64,000 nt of DNA, taken from the NCBI RefSeq assembly GCF_003666685.1, contig NZ_RCIZ01000002.1, forward strand, positions 82,501 through 146,500, written 5' to 3'. This stretch comes from Mesorhizobium sp. YM1C-6-2 (GTDB lineage Bacteria > Pseudomonadota > Alphaproteobacteria > Rhizobiales > Rhizobiaceae). This document shows positions 11,534 to 19,603 of this stretch, piece after piece. Every line of letters begins with the position of its first letter. The first letter of the stretch is position 1. Both the position numbers and the translations under genes were made by a program. Below the pieces are notes generated by a model. It was not told where the DNA came from and ran no database searches. It worked only from the letters and a program-made list of their open reading frames with translations.

Positions 11534-11582
11534 GAGCATGATCTTTACCGAAAACCGGTTTCCGCTTTTCGGGATCATGCTC
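11534..11582. repeat. Rhizobial palindromic repeat between ABC genes
   Basis: GAGCATGATC at 11534-11543 is the exact complement of GATCATGCTC at 11573-11582, and a second pair CCGAAAA/TTTTCGG lies inside. This is a familiar dispersed palindrome of Rhizobiales intergenic regions. It touches the stop codon of the ATPase gene and precedes the permease gene on the minus strand, so it could shape differential expression of the two. Confidence 0.8.
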
Positions 11583-12325
11583 TACGCCACTTGCTCGATG
11601 GCGCCGGTGATGAGGCCGGTGACCTCCTCGGGCGAGCTTCTTGCGATCTGCTTGTCTGCGACCTTCCTGCCGCGCCGCATGACGATCACCCGGTCGGCCA
11701 CCGTGAACACGTCGGGCATGCGGTGGCTGATGAGCACCACCGCGATGCCCTTGCTGCGCAATTCGCGGATGAGGTTGAGCACCTCCGCCACCTGGCGCAC
11801 CGAGATCGCCGCCGTTGGTTCGTCCATGAGCACGATCTTGGCTTCCGAAAGCATCGTGCGGGCGATCGCGACCGCCTGGCGCTGACCGCCGGACATCTGC
11901 TTGACGAGGTCGCGGGGCCGGGTCTCGGACTTCAATTCCTTGAAGATCTCGCCGGAACGCCGGTACATGGTCGCGTAGTCGAGAACAGCCAGGGGCCAGA
12001 CGCCCTTGCGCAGCTCGCGGCCGAGAAAGACGTTGGCGGCGGCGGTCAGGTTGTCGCAAAGCGCCAGGTCTTGGTGAACGATCTCGATGCCGTGCCGGCG
12101 CGCATCGACCGGCTTGTGCAGCACCAGCTCCGCGCCGTCCATCTTCATGCTGCCTTCGCTCGGGCGGTAGTTGCCGGCGATCATCTTCACCAGAGTGGAC
12201 TTGCCGGCGCCGTTGTCGCCCATCAGCCCGACCACCTCGCCGGGCTCGATCGCGAACGACACGTCGCTGACCGCGTGGATGGCGCCGAAATGCTTGGAAA
12301 TGTTGGTCAGTTCGAGAACTGCCAC
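11582..12325 (-). CDS. Sugar ABC transporter ATP-binding protein (single domain, FrcA type)
   Basis: 247 residues with one nucleotide-binding domain: Walker A GDNGAGKST (36-44), signature MSGGQRQ, Walker B IVLMDEPT and H-loop ISHR. Ribose-type importers usually have two fused ATPase domains of about 500 residues; the single-domain form is that of the rhizobial FrcA fructose importer. The GTG start at 12325 is chosen because GGGAGGA lies just upstream and the protein then begins with the normal VAVLELTNISKHFG; the longer ORF has no such support. It energises uptake with the permease at 10462 and binding protein at 12744. Confidence 0.9.
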   Translation of the reverse strand: MAVLELTNISKHFGAIHAVSDVSFAIEPGEVVGLMGDNGAGKSTLVKMIAGNYRPSEGSMKMDGAELVLHKPVDARRHGIEIVHQDLALCDNLTAAANVFLGRELRKGVWPLAVLDYATMYRRSGEIFKELKSETRPRDLVKQMSGGQRQAVAIARTMLSEAKIVLMDEPTAAISVRQVAEVLNLIRELRSKGIAVVLISHRMPDVFTVADRVIVMRRGRKVADKQIARSSPEEVTGLITGAIEQVA

Positions 12326-12458
12326 CCTATCCTCCCTGAGCCGCTGCCGGTCTGTGCCAAGCTGGCGATATCGCGGCCCCTGTTCCTCCCGAGGCCAGCA
12401 CGGCATTTACGCAAACCGCCGCGCGGGCGTCAATCGACAGTCCGGCCGGTCGACAATT

Positions 12459-12469
12459 TTGTAAGACAA
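12459..12469 (+). promoter_or_regulatory. Candidate FadR/GntR-type operator, site 2
   Basis: TTGTAAGACAA is a perfect dyad (TTGT-N3-ACAA), matching the FadR-subfamily consensus. It lies in the divergent region between the ATPase gene (minus) and the binding-protein gene (plus), together with GACAAATA shared with site 1. The FadR-type gene at 13828 is the likely regulator. Confidence 0.5.
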
Positions 12470-12535
12470 ATAGGACAATACCCGTTGACGAGCCAAACGC
12501 GCCGTTATTAGCTAGCCCTCCTTCGGGAGGAAGGC

Positions 12536-12694
12536 ATGCTGATCCTGGCGACTGGCGCAACCGGCAAGGTCGGGCGGAAGCTCGTTGCACGCCTGCCTTC
12601 GCGGGGCGGCCGCAATCGATCTCGAAAGACTTGTCTATTCTGCGTGGAATGCAAAGGCGCGGAAGACGAACCGCGCATCTACCATCCGTGTTGA
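12536..12694 (+). pseudogene. N-terminal scrap of an NAD(P)-binding Rossmann protein
   Basis: An ORF with a good ribosome binding site (GGGAGGAAGG) opens MLILATGATGKVGRKLVARL, the standard first strand and glycine motif of NmrA-like or NAD-dependent epimerase proteins. After about 20 residues the resemblance stops and a stop codon follows at 12692. It looks like the head of a deleted gene left in the spacer between ATPase and binding-protein genes. Confidence 0.6.
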
Positions 12695-12743
12695 TGTGGT
12701 TGGCGGACGCGTTCCGCGTCCGTCTGTTCAAGGGAGGAAGCAG

Positions 12744-13739
12744 ATGAGGAAATTGTTGTTGCTCGCCGCCACGGCGGCGATGGCGCTCGGCGCGAGCCAG
12801 GCGATCTCGCAGGAAAAGAAACAGCTCGTGATCGTGGTGAAGGGCCTCGACAATCCCTTCTTTGAGGCGATCAACCAGGGCTGCCAGAAGTGGAATTCCG
12901 AGAATGCCAGCTCGGAATATGAGTGCTTCTACACCGGCCCGGCGTCGACCTCCGACGAGGCGGGCGAAGCGCAGATCGTGCAGGACATGCTCGGCAAGCC
13001 GAGCACCGCCGCGATCGCGATCTCGCCGTCCAACGCCAAGCTGATCGCGCAGTCGATCAAGACGGCCAATCCGACCGTTCCGGTGATGACGCTCGACGCC
13101 GACCTCGCCAAGGAGGACGCTGCGCTGCGCAAGACCTATCTCGGCACCGACAACTATCTGATGGGCAAGCGCATCGGCGACTACATGAAGGAGGCCAACC
13201 CGAAGGGCGGCAAGGTCTGCTCCATCCAGGGCAACCCCGGCGCCGACAACATCCTGCGCCGCGCCCAGGGCTGGCGTGACTCCCTGTCCGGGCAGGAAGG
13301 CCTGGCGGAACTCAAGGGCGAAGGCGGCTGGACCGAAGTCGCCGGCTGCCCGGTCTTCACCAATGACGACGGCGCCAAGGGCGTGCAGGCGATGACCGAC
13401 ATCCTTGCCGCCAATCCCGATCTCGTCGGCTTCGGCATCATGGGCGGCTGGCCGCTGTTCGGCGCGCCGCAGCCTTATCGCGACCTGTTCAAGCCGATGG
13501 CCGACAAGATCGCGAGCAACGAATTCGTGATCGGCGCCGCCGACACGATCGGCGAGGAAGTGGCGATCGCCAAGGAAGGCCTGGTCACGGCGCTCGTCGG
13601 ACAGCGTCCGTTCGAAATGGGCTACAAGGCCCCGACGGTGATGATCGACCTCATCGAGGGCAAGGAAGTCGCCGATCCGGTCTTCACCGGCCTCGACGAA
13701 TGCACCAAGGACACGACCGACACCTGCATCCAGAAGTAG
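12744..13739 (+). CDS. Periplasmic sugar-binding protein of the ABC importer
   Basis: 331 residues with a signal peptide (MRKLLLLAATAAMALGASQA, cut near residue 22). The mature protein is a Peripla_BP_4/ribose-binding type: VVKGLDNPFFEAINQGCQKW opens the first lobe, and later GFGIMGGWPLFG and EVAIAKEGLVTALVGQRPFEMGYKA fit the second. It is closest to FrcB-like proteins. ATG at 12744 has AGGGAGGAAG upstream. It is transcribed away from its ATPase and permease, an uncommon split; a strong hairpin follows the gene, consistent with high expression of the binding protein alone. Confidence 0.9.
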   Translation: MRKLLLLAATAAMALGASQAISQEKKQLVIVVKGLDNPFFEAINQGCQKWNSENASSEYECFYTGPASTSDEAGEAQIVQDMLGKPSTAAIAISPSNAKLIAQSIKTANPTVPVMTLDADLAKEDAALRKTYLGTDNYLMGKRIGDYMKEANPKGGKVCSIQGNPGADNILRRAQGWRDSLSGQEGLAELKGEGGWTEVAGCPVFTNDDGAKGVQAMTDILAANPDLVGFGIMGGWPLFGAPQPYRDLFKPMADKIASNEFVIGAADTIGEEVAIAKEGLVTALVGQRPFEMGYKAPTVMIDLIEGKEVADPVFTGLDECTKDTTDTCIQK

Positions 13740-13749
13740 ACAAGGTCCA

Positions 13750-13774
13750 GGGCGCGCCCTTCCCGGGCGCGCCC
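13750..13774 (+). terminator. GC-rich hairpin after the binding-protein gene
   Basis: GGGCGCGCC and GGCGCGCCC form a strong stem with a short loop, ten bases after the stop codon. There is no T-run, so it may protect the mRNA 3' end or attenuate reading into the regulator gene. Confidence 0.6.
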
Positions 13775-13827
13775 GCTCCTTGCCCGCCCTACCCAAAGAT
13801 GACATAGGCAGGGCGAGGGGATGATCC

Positions 13828-14598
13828 ATGCGGGGCAGGAAAGACAAGACGATCGCGGCGGCCGGCCAGGCAGCGCCGGCTGAGCGAAGCAAGGGATCGG
13901 GCGCGCAACTGGTCGGCACCAGCGTGCATGCCTCGCTCGCCAACGAGATCGGCATGCGCATCGTGCGCGGCGACTATCCGCCCGGCACCATCCTGCCCAA
14001 CGAGGCGAAATGGTCGCAGACCTTCGAAGTCAGCCGCTCCGCCGTGCGCGAAGCGATCAAGATGCTGATGGCGAAGAGCCTGTTGTCGTCACGACCCAAG
14101 GTGGGCAGTTGGGTCGAGCCGCGCGAGCGCTGGAACCTGCTCGACCGCGACGTGCTCGGCTGGTACGCCGCCGCGCCTGACCGGGAAGCTTTCCTGCGCA
14201 CGGTGCAGGAATTCCGCCACATCATCGAGCCGGAAGCGACGGCGCTCGCTGCCGAGCGCCGCACCGACGAGCAGATGGTCGAGATCAGCACCGCCTGCCG
14301 CGAGATGGGCGAGGCGACGTCGCTCGCCAGCCGCACGCAGGCCGACACGCGCTTCCACCTTGCAATCCTGCACGCTTCCGGAAACGAGCTCCTGGTGCCG
14401 CTCGGCGTGCTGATCGAATCGGCGCTCAACAACCTCTTCGTCTTCACGACGCGCGAGACGAGCGACGTGCGCCATGCGCAGAAGCTGCACGAGGCGATCG
14501 AACGGAGCATCCGTCTGCAGCGGCCGGAGGCGGCCCGCGCGGCGGTGCGCAAGCTGCTCGCCAACACCGACCAGGTCATCGTCCGCGACCGGCGCTGA
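13828..14598 (+). CDS. FadR-subfamily GntR transcriptional regulator
   Basis: 256 residues. A GntR winged helix (IVRGDYPPGTILPNEA, then SRSAVREAIKMLMAKSLL) spans about residues 33-105; an FCD ligand domain follows (EFRHIIEPEATALAAER, and the His/Asp metal-binding pattern around DTRFHLAILHASGN). Such proteins are usually repressors released by sugar acids or their lactones. Two candidate operators are present, at 8725 and 12459. The first 30 residues are a low-complexity extension. Confidence 0.9.
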   Translation: MRGRKDKTIAAAGQAAPAERSKGSGAQLVGTSVHASLANEIGMRIVRGDYPPGTILPNEAKWSQTFEVSRSAVREAIKMLMAKSLLSSRPKVGSWVEPRERWNLLDRDVLGWYAAAPDREAFLRTVQEFRHIIEPEATALAAERRTDEQMVEISTACREMGEATSLASRTQADTRFHLAILHASGNELLVPLGVLIESALNNLFVFTTRETSDVRHAQKLHEAIERSIRLQRPEAARAAVRKLLANTDQVIVRDRR

Positions 14599-14602
14599 GC
14601 CG

Positions 14603-15091
14603 CTACTGGTCTTTCCAGAAATCGGTCTGGAGTTTCGACGCTTCGTCGGCAAGCAGCGGGCCGACGACCTCGGTGGGTCGCTGCCCGGCCCCGAAGACGA
14701 TCGTGCAAGGCAGGTCGAGTGTCGGGTTCTCGTCATGCGCGCCCGTCTGCGCCTTGAGGTCACGTTCGCTTTGCCCGAAGACGACCCGTCCGATGCCCAC
14801 CCAATAGATTGTGCCGGAGCACATCGCGCAAGGCTCGGCCGACGTGTAGAGCGTGCAGGAGGACAGCTCTTCGAGACTGAAATTCATCCCCGCCCAGCGG
14901 GCCAGCAGGCTTTCGGCATGGGCGGTGCGGTCGCCTCCTCCGGATTTGTAGGCGTTGGGCTGCTCGCGCAGCACGTTGCCGTCCTTGTCGGCGAGGAGCG
15001 AACCAAAGGGATGTTCGCCGGCGTCGCGGGCCTTGCGCGCGACGTCGAAGGCCTGTCGGAGCAGGCGCTCGTCATAGGGGCGTTGCGGCAT
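14603..15091 (-). CDS. Nucleoside/cytosine deaminase family protein
   Basis: 162 residues with the zinc deaminase signature: His58-Ala-Glu60 and Pro87-Cys88-x-x-Cys91 (PCAMCSG). The length and the C-terminal region with TIVFGAGQRPTEVVGPL match nucleoside deaminases of the tRNA-adenosine/guanine deaminase superfamily acting on free bases or nucleosides. It converges with the FadR gene, leaving 4 bp between stop codons. Substrate is unknown. Confidence 0.85.
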   Translation of the reverse strand: MPQRPYDERLLRQAFDVARKARDAGEHPFGSLLADKDGNVLREQPNAYKSGGGDRTAHAESLLARWAGMNFSLEELSSCTLYTSAEPCAMCSGTIYWVGIGRVVFGQSERDLKAQTGAHDENPTLDLPCTIVFGAGQRPTEVVGPLLADEASKLQTDFWKDQ

Positions 15092-15178
15092 CGACTGACC
15101 CTCCGGCGTGCCGCGGGATCATAATGCCGAACGATCGGGCCGCTCAAGCGGCCAGTTCAGTCGAGAACCTTCCTGCGC

Positions 15179-15913
15179 CTAGATCGTCCAGCCGCCGTCG
15201 ATGACATAGGCCTGCCCGGTCGTATAGGTCGCGCCGGCGAGATGGACGGCGAGGTCGGCGATCTCCTCCGGCGTGCCCAGCCGGCCCATCGGCTGGCGCG
15301 CGATGAAGGCGGCGCGCGCCTTCTCGTAGTCGCCCTGAGCGCGCATGCGCTGCTCGAGGGAAGGGCTCTCCACCGTACCTGGGCAGATCGCGTTGCAGCG
15401 TATGCCCTTTGCCACATAGTCGGCGGCAACCGCCTTGGTGAGGCCGATCACGGCAGCCTTGGTGGTGCCGTAGGCGAAACGGTTCGGCACGCCGGTGACG
15501 CTGGACGCGACCGAAGCCATGTTGACGATGGCGCCGCCGCCGCGCTCGATCATGCCGGGCAGGACGGCGCGGATGGTGCGCACCATGGCGCGGACGTTCA
15601 GGTCGAAGGCGAAGTCGAGATCCTCGTCCTTCATCTCGAGGAGCGCGCCCGCATGGACGACGCCGGCACAGTTGAAGAGCACGTCGACCGGCCCGATCGC
15701 CTCGAAGGCGGCCTTCACCGCCGCGTCGTCGAGCACGTCGAGCTTGCGCGTCGAAATGCCGCTCTCCTTGCCGAGTTCGGCGAGTACGGCCTCGTTGAGG
15801 TCGGTGGCGATGACCTTGGCGCCGGCCTTGGCGAAAGCGAGCGCGGAAGCACGCCCGATGCCTTGCGCCGCCGCGGTCACCACAACTGTCTTGCCGGTCA
15901 GTTTCTCGGTCAT
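15179..15913 (-). CDS. SDR oxidoreductase, 2-keto-3-deoxy-L-fuconate dehydrogenase-like
   Basis: 244 residues. Cofactor motif TAAAQGIG (13-20), NCAG (81-84), catalytic Tyr/Lys in FAYGTTKAA, and the ending GQAYVIDGGWTI. The opening GKTVVVTAAAQGIGRASALAFA and the pattern of the family put it with DHRS6-like enzymes and bacterial 2-keto-3-deoxy-L-fuconate dehydrogenases of the non-phosphorylative fucose route. It is divergent from an L-fuconolactonase-like gene, which supports such a role, but the true substrate may be another deoxy-sugar acid. Confidence 0.8.
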   Translation of the reverse strand: MTEKLTGKTVVVTAAAQGIGRASALAFAKAGAKVIATDLNEAVLAELGKESGISTRKLDVLDDAAVKAAFEAIGPVDVLFNCAGVVHAGALLEMKDEDLDFAFDLNVRAMVRTIRAVLPGMIERGGGAIVNMASVASSVTGVPNRFAYGTTKAAVIGLTKAVAADYVAKGIRCNAICPGTVESPSLEQRMRAQGDYEKARAAFIARQPMGRLGTPEEIADLAVHLAGATYTTGQAYVIDGGWTI

Positions 15914-15961
15914 GGGCTATTCCTGCGTCTCATGGATTTCGGAGTCGGCGGCAGTAATCAT

Positions 15962-15983
15962 GTCTTGCGGCCACCCGCAAGAC
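15962..15983. promoter_or_regulatory. Dyad in a divergent promoter region
   Basis: GTCTTGCGG (15962-15970) and CCGCAAGAC (15975-15983) are exact complements with a 4-base spacer. The site lies between the SDR gene (minus) and the lactonase gene (plus) and is a candidate operator. It does not resemble the TTGT-N3-ACAA sites. Confidence 0.45.
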
Positions 15984-16035
15984 CGTCGCATGAATGGCGC
16001 GACCCACATTGCCCGTGGCGCGCAAGGAGGAACAA

Positions 16036-16890
16036 GTGCTCGTCGACACGCATCTGCATCTCATCGACCAGTCCCGGCTCGGCTATCCGTGGCTGGCGGG
16101 CGAACCGGCGCTGAACCGCGACTTCCTCTATGCCGAATATGCCCGCGACGCGCTTCGGGCCGGCATCACCGACGTGCTGCACATGGAAGTCGACGTGGAT
16201 CCCGCCGAGATCGTGAGCGAGATAGAGTTCGTTCGCGAGCAATCGCAGAAACCGGGCAATCTGATCCGCGGCGCCATCTCCGCCTGCCGGCCGGAGGAAG
16301 ACGGCTTTTCGCCGATGCTGGAACGGGCGCTCGCCGATCCTTTCGTGAAGGGCTTTCGCCGCATCCTGCACACTGTCGACGACGGCATCTCGCAGCAGCC
16401 GCTCTTCCGCGAGAACGTCAAGCGGCTTTCGGGCACCCGGCTGACCTTCGACATCTGCATGTTTCCTCGCCAGCAGCCGCTGGCGCTTGCACTCATCGGG
16501 CTTGCGCCCGAAGTGACCTTCATCCTCGACCATTGCGGCGTGCCCGACATCAAGAGCGGCGATTTCGATGGCTGGAAGCGGGGCATTTCCGAAATCGCGG
16601 CGCGGCCCAACGTGGTGGCCAAGATTTCAGGTATTGTCGCCTATGCCGACAGCGGTACCTGGACTGCCGAAACGCTGCGCCCCTATGTCGAGCATGTGAT
16701 CGACTGCTTCGGCTGGGACCGCGTCGTCTGGGGCAGCGACTGGCCGGTCTGTACGCTGGGCGGTGGGCTGCTCGCCTGGGTGGCCGCGACCCACGCCGTG
16801 CTGACCGGCTGCTCCGAGGACGAGCGCGACAGCCTTTTCTGGAGAAATGCCGACCGCATCTGGCAACTCGGACTGGCCGTCGCGCGTTAA
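16036..16890 (+). CDS. Amidohydrolase 2 family protein, L-fuconolactonase-like
   Basis: 284 residues from a GTG start. The metal motif THLHLID comes at once, then FILDHCG, KISG and GSDWPVCT, which are the metal and acid residues of COG3618 lactonases and dicarboxylate-type amidohydrolases. The GTG at 16036 is chosen because AAGGAGG ends five bases before it; the in-frame ATG at 15994 would add 14 residues before the first strand. It would open a sugar lactone to the aldonate, the step before dehydration and KDF dehydrogenase. Substrate is inferred from neighbours. Confidence 0.82.
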   Translation: MLVDTHLHLIDQSRLGYPWLAGEPALNRDFLYAEYARDALRAGITDVLHMEVDVDPAEIVSEIEFVREQSQKPGNLIRGAISACRPEEDGFSPMLERALADPFVKGFRRILHTVDDGISQQPLFRENVKRLSGTRLTFDICMFPRQQPLALALIGLAPEVTFILDHCGVPDIKSGDFDGWKRGISEIAARPNVVAKISGIVAYADSGTWTAETLRPYVEHVIDCFGWDRVVWGSDWPVCTLGGGLLAWVAATHAVLTGCSEDERDSLFWRNADRIWQLGLAVAR

Positions 16891-16953
16891 AGGCCGCCGG
16901 GCGCGGCAGCCGCACGCTCGAAGCGATCTGTTGGAGAACCTATATCTCGCCAT

Positions 16954-18483
16954 ATGTGGTGGGCTCTCATCATCGTTGTCCTCGCGGTGCTCGTCGCCGT
17001 CACGCTCTACGGCCGGTTCTCCGTCCGCATGGAGGGCGCGCGGTCCTGGGTCTTCCCGCTTTCGGAGGACGCTACCGTACTCGACCGTGCGGTCGCGCCG
17101 TTGCTCGCGCAAAATCCCGGCAGGACGGGCCTGCGGCTGCTCACCGACAATATCGAGGCCTTTGCGCTGAGGGCCGCCGCGGCGCGCAGCGCCGAGCGCA
17201 GCCTCGACCTGCAATATTACTACTGGAAGGACGACCTGACCGGCTCGCTGCTGGCGGCCGAAGTGCTGAAGGCGGCCGACCGCGGCGTGCGGGTGCGTCT
17301 GCTGCTCGACGACGTCAACGCCTGGCGGCGCGACTCCAGCTATCGTTCGCTCGACAAGCATCCGAACATCGAAGTCAGGCTTTTCAACCCCATCCGCTAC
17401 CGCGAGGGCGCGCTGTTGCGCGGCATCGAGATGGTGCTGCGCTTCTGGAGCCTCAACCGGCGCATGCATCACAAGGCCTGGATCGCCGACGGACGCGTGG
17501 CGGTGGTCGGCGGCCGCAATGTCGGCGACGCCTATTTCGATGCGTCCGAGGCGTCGAATTTCCGCGACATGGACCTCTTGGTGCTCGGGCCTGCCGTAGG
17601 CCAGGCCGAGGAAGTGTTCGACCGCTACTGGAACAGCGCCATGGCGGCGCCGATCCGCAAGCTTGCCGTCTGGAAAGGGCGCGGCGATCTCGGGCGCCTG
17701 CGCCGCCGCCTCGAAACGAAGATCGCGCCTGAGCGCGCAGAGCCCTATCTGGAGAGGGTCCGAAGCGGAGCGGCCGCGCGGGGGCTGATGTCGGGCTCCG
17801 GCCTGCACTGGACGGAACGGGCGTCGATCGTCTCGGACCCGCCGGAAAAGGCCGGGTCCAGCGTGAATGACGGCTGGCTGCTCGACGCCATCGTTCCGGT
17901 CATCACCGCGGCGCGCGAGAGTATCGAGATCACCTCGCCCTATTTCATCCCGCTCGACAGCGGGACTGGGCTGCTTCTCAAGCTTGCCAGGCAGGGTGTC
18001 GCGATCTCCGTCCTCACCAATTCGCTTGCCGCGACCGACGTGACGGCCGTCCACGGCGCCTATATGCGCTACCGCAAGCCGCTGCTGGCGGGCGGAATCC
18101 GGCTGTTCGAGCTGCGCGCCCGCGACGCGGCCAGGAAGGATATGTCGCTGTTCGGCTCGCGCGGCGCCAGCCTGCACACCAAGGCGTTCGTCGTCGACGG
18201 GCGGTACGGTTTCGTCGGGTCGTTCAATTTCGATCCGCGCTCGGTCTCGCTCAACACCGAGATGGGGCTGCTTTTCGAGCATGCGGGGCTGGCGCAGGAG
18301 ATGCAGGCGGTCTTCGCCACGGAAACCGAGGCCAAACGCAGCTACAGGCTGGTGCTTTCAGGCAAATCCGTTGGCTGGCAGGACGGCGGCGACCGCGTGC
18401 TGGACAACGAGCCGGAAGCCAGCTGGCGCCGGCGTTTCCTTGCCGCCACGATCAGCCTGCTGCCGGTGGAATCCCAGCTTTGA
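16954..18483 (+). CDS. Phospholipase D-like protein, cardiolipin synthase (ClsC/YmdC) type
   Basis: 509 residues with an N-terminal membrane anchor (WWALIIVVLAVLVAVTL, residues 2-18). Two HKD motifs are intact: MHHKAWIADG (His172 or 173, Lys174) followed by VVGGRN, and LHTKAFVVDG (His408, Lys410) followed by GSFNFDPRS. This is the arrangement of bacterial cardiolipin synthases, which condense two phospholipids at the inner membrane. The length and lack of a second transmembrane helix resemble ClsC/YmdC. An EEP-family gene follows, as is common for this subfamily. Confidence 0.88.
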   Translation: MWWALIIVVLAVLVAVTLYGRFSVRMEGARSWVFPLSEDATVLDRAVAPLLAQNPGRTGLRLLTDNIEAFALRAAAARSAERSLDLQYYYWKDDLTGSLLAAEVLKAADRGVRVRLLLDDVNAWRRDSSYRSLDKHPNIEVRLFNPIRYREGALLRGIEMVLRFWSLNRRMHHKAWIADGRVAVVGGRNVGDAYFDASEASNFRDMDLLVLGPAVGQAEEVFDRYWNSAMAAPIRKLAVWKGRGDLGRLRRRLETKIAPERAEPYLERVRSGAAARGLMSGSGLHWTERASIVSDPPEKAGSSVNDGWLLDAIVPVITAARESIEITSPYFIPLDSGTGLLLKLARQGVAISVLTNSLAATDVTAVHGAYMRYRKPLLAGGIRLFELRARDAARKDMSLFGSRGASLHTKAFVVDGRYGFVGSFNFDPRSVSLNTEMGLLFEHAGLAQEMQAVFATETEAKRSYRLVLSGKSVGWQDGGDRVLDNEPEASWRRRFLAATISLLPVESQL

Positions 18484-18589
18484 GCTCCTCTTGCATCGTG
18501 GGTAACGGAACCTTCATCACAAGACCGCCTTTTCCTCGTGGAAGGGTACGGTTATCACTAGTGTTCGAAATGCTTGCCAAGGTCGATTC

Positions 18590-19513
18590 ATGCTGAAGAG
18601 CCGCCTCGCATTCCTCGATCCTGTCCTCGTGGCGCGTCTCAAGAAAAATCCCAGTTTCACCGCACTCAAGACGCGGCTGAGAACGCGGCTGCAGGCCATG
18701 CAGGCGGTCGACATCGCGGCCGCCGCGCCGGGCCGCGCCGTCGCGGCCAATGGCGACCACGAGTTGGTCGTCGCCTCCTACAACATCCACAAATGCGTCG
18801 GCACCGACGGCCGCTTCGATCCAGCCCGTGTCGCGGAGGTCATCGCGCAACTCGACGCCGATGTCGTCGCCGTCCAGGAGGCCGACAAGCGTTTCGGCCG
18901 ACGCCACGGCCTGCTCGACCTCAAGGCGCTCGAAAAGCAGACCGGCCTGTTGCACATCCCGACGTCGGAAGACGCGGACGGGCACGGCTGGCACGGCAAC
19001 GCGCTGCTCCTGCGCAAGGGCAAGGTGCTGGACATGCGCCGGCTGGCGCTGCCGGGCGCAGAGCCGAGGGGGGCGCTCGTCGTCGACCTCGACCTGCCGG
19101 CCGGGCCGCTCAGGCTCGTCGCCGCCCATCTCGGCCTGCTCAGGCGCAGCCGCCGCTGGCAGGTGCGCTCCATCCTCAATGCGATAAACGAGGGGCCGCC
19201 CATGCCGACCCTCCTGGTTGGCGACTTCAACGAGTGGCGGCCCGGCCGCAAATCCTCGCTGCACGAGCTCAGGCCCGTCTTCGGCCCCCTGGTGCACGCG
19301 CATTTCTCCTTCCCGTCCTATTTCCCCGTCATCGCGCTCGACCGCGTCATCGGCTCGCCGGGCCTGGTCACCGCGATGGAGGTGCATGACAGCGAACTCG
19401 CCCAGGTCGCCTCCGACCATCTGCCGCTCAAGGCGACCATCGACATCCCCGCCGCCCGGCGCGAGATGCGCGGCCACGACGACGAGCTGGTTCTGAACGA
19501 GGTCGGCACGTAA
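18590..19513 (+). CDS. Endonuclease/exonuclease/phosphatase family protein
   Basis: 307 residues. The EEP metal and catalytic motifs are seen in order: SYNIHKC near 64, VVAVQEAD near 92, the GDFNEW motif near 213, and the terminal ASDHLP near 277. EEP proteins near cardiolipin synthase genes are annotated as phosphodiesterases or metal-dependent hydrolases; whether this acts on DNA or on lipids is unknown. About 60 residues precede the domain. It follows the synthase-like gene by 106 bp, likely in the same unit. Confidence 0.87.
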   Translation: MLKSRLAFLDPVLVARLKKNPSFTALKTRLRTRLQAMQAVDIAAAAPGRAVAANGDHELVVASYNIHKCVGTDGRFDPARVAEVIAQLDADVVAVQEADKRFGRRHGLLDLKALEKQTGLLHIPTSEDADGHGWHGNALLLRKGKVLDMRRLALPGAEPRGALVVDLDLPAGPLRLVAAHLGLLRRSRRWQVRSILNAINEGPPMPTLLVGDFNEWRPGRKSSLHELRPVFGPLVHAHFSFPSYFPVIALDRVIGSPGLVTAMEVHDSELAQVASDHLPLKATIDIPAARREMRGHDDELVLNEVGT

Positions 19514-19603
19514 GTCCGGCCGCAACCTTCCCGACACCCGTTGCGCTCGCCGCCAAGGTCGGGCATGTGTCCCGCGGGGCAGACCTTCTCGGAGGAGTTT
19601 TCG

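Noticed and set aside
11534-11582. Palindrome considered as a terminator or transposon end
   Set aside because: No T-run and no transposase; it matches the common rhizobial dispersed palindrome.
15495-17732. 745-residue plus-strand ORF across SDR, lactonase and cardiolipin synthase genes
   Set aside because: Runs through three clear genes in a different frame; Arg/Ala-rich shadow.
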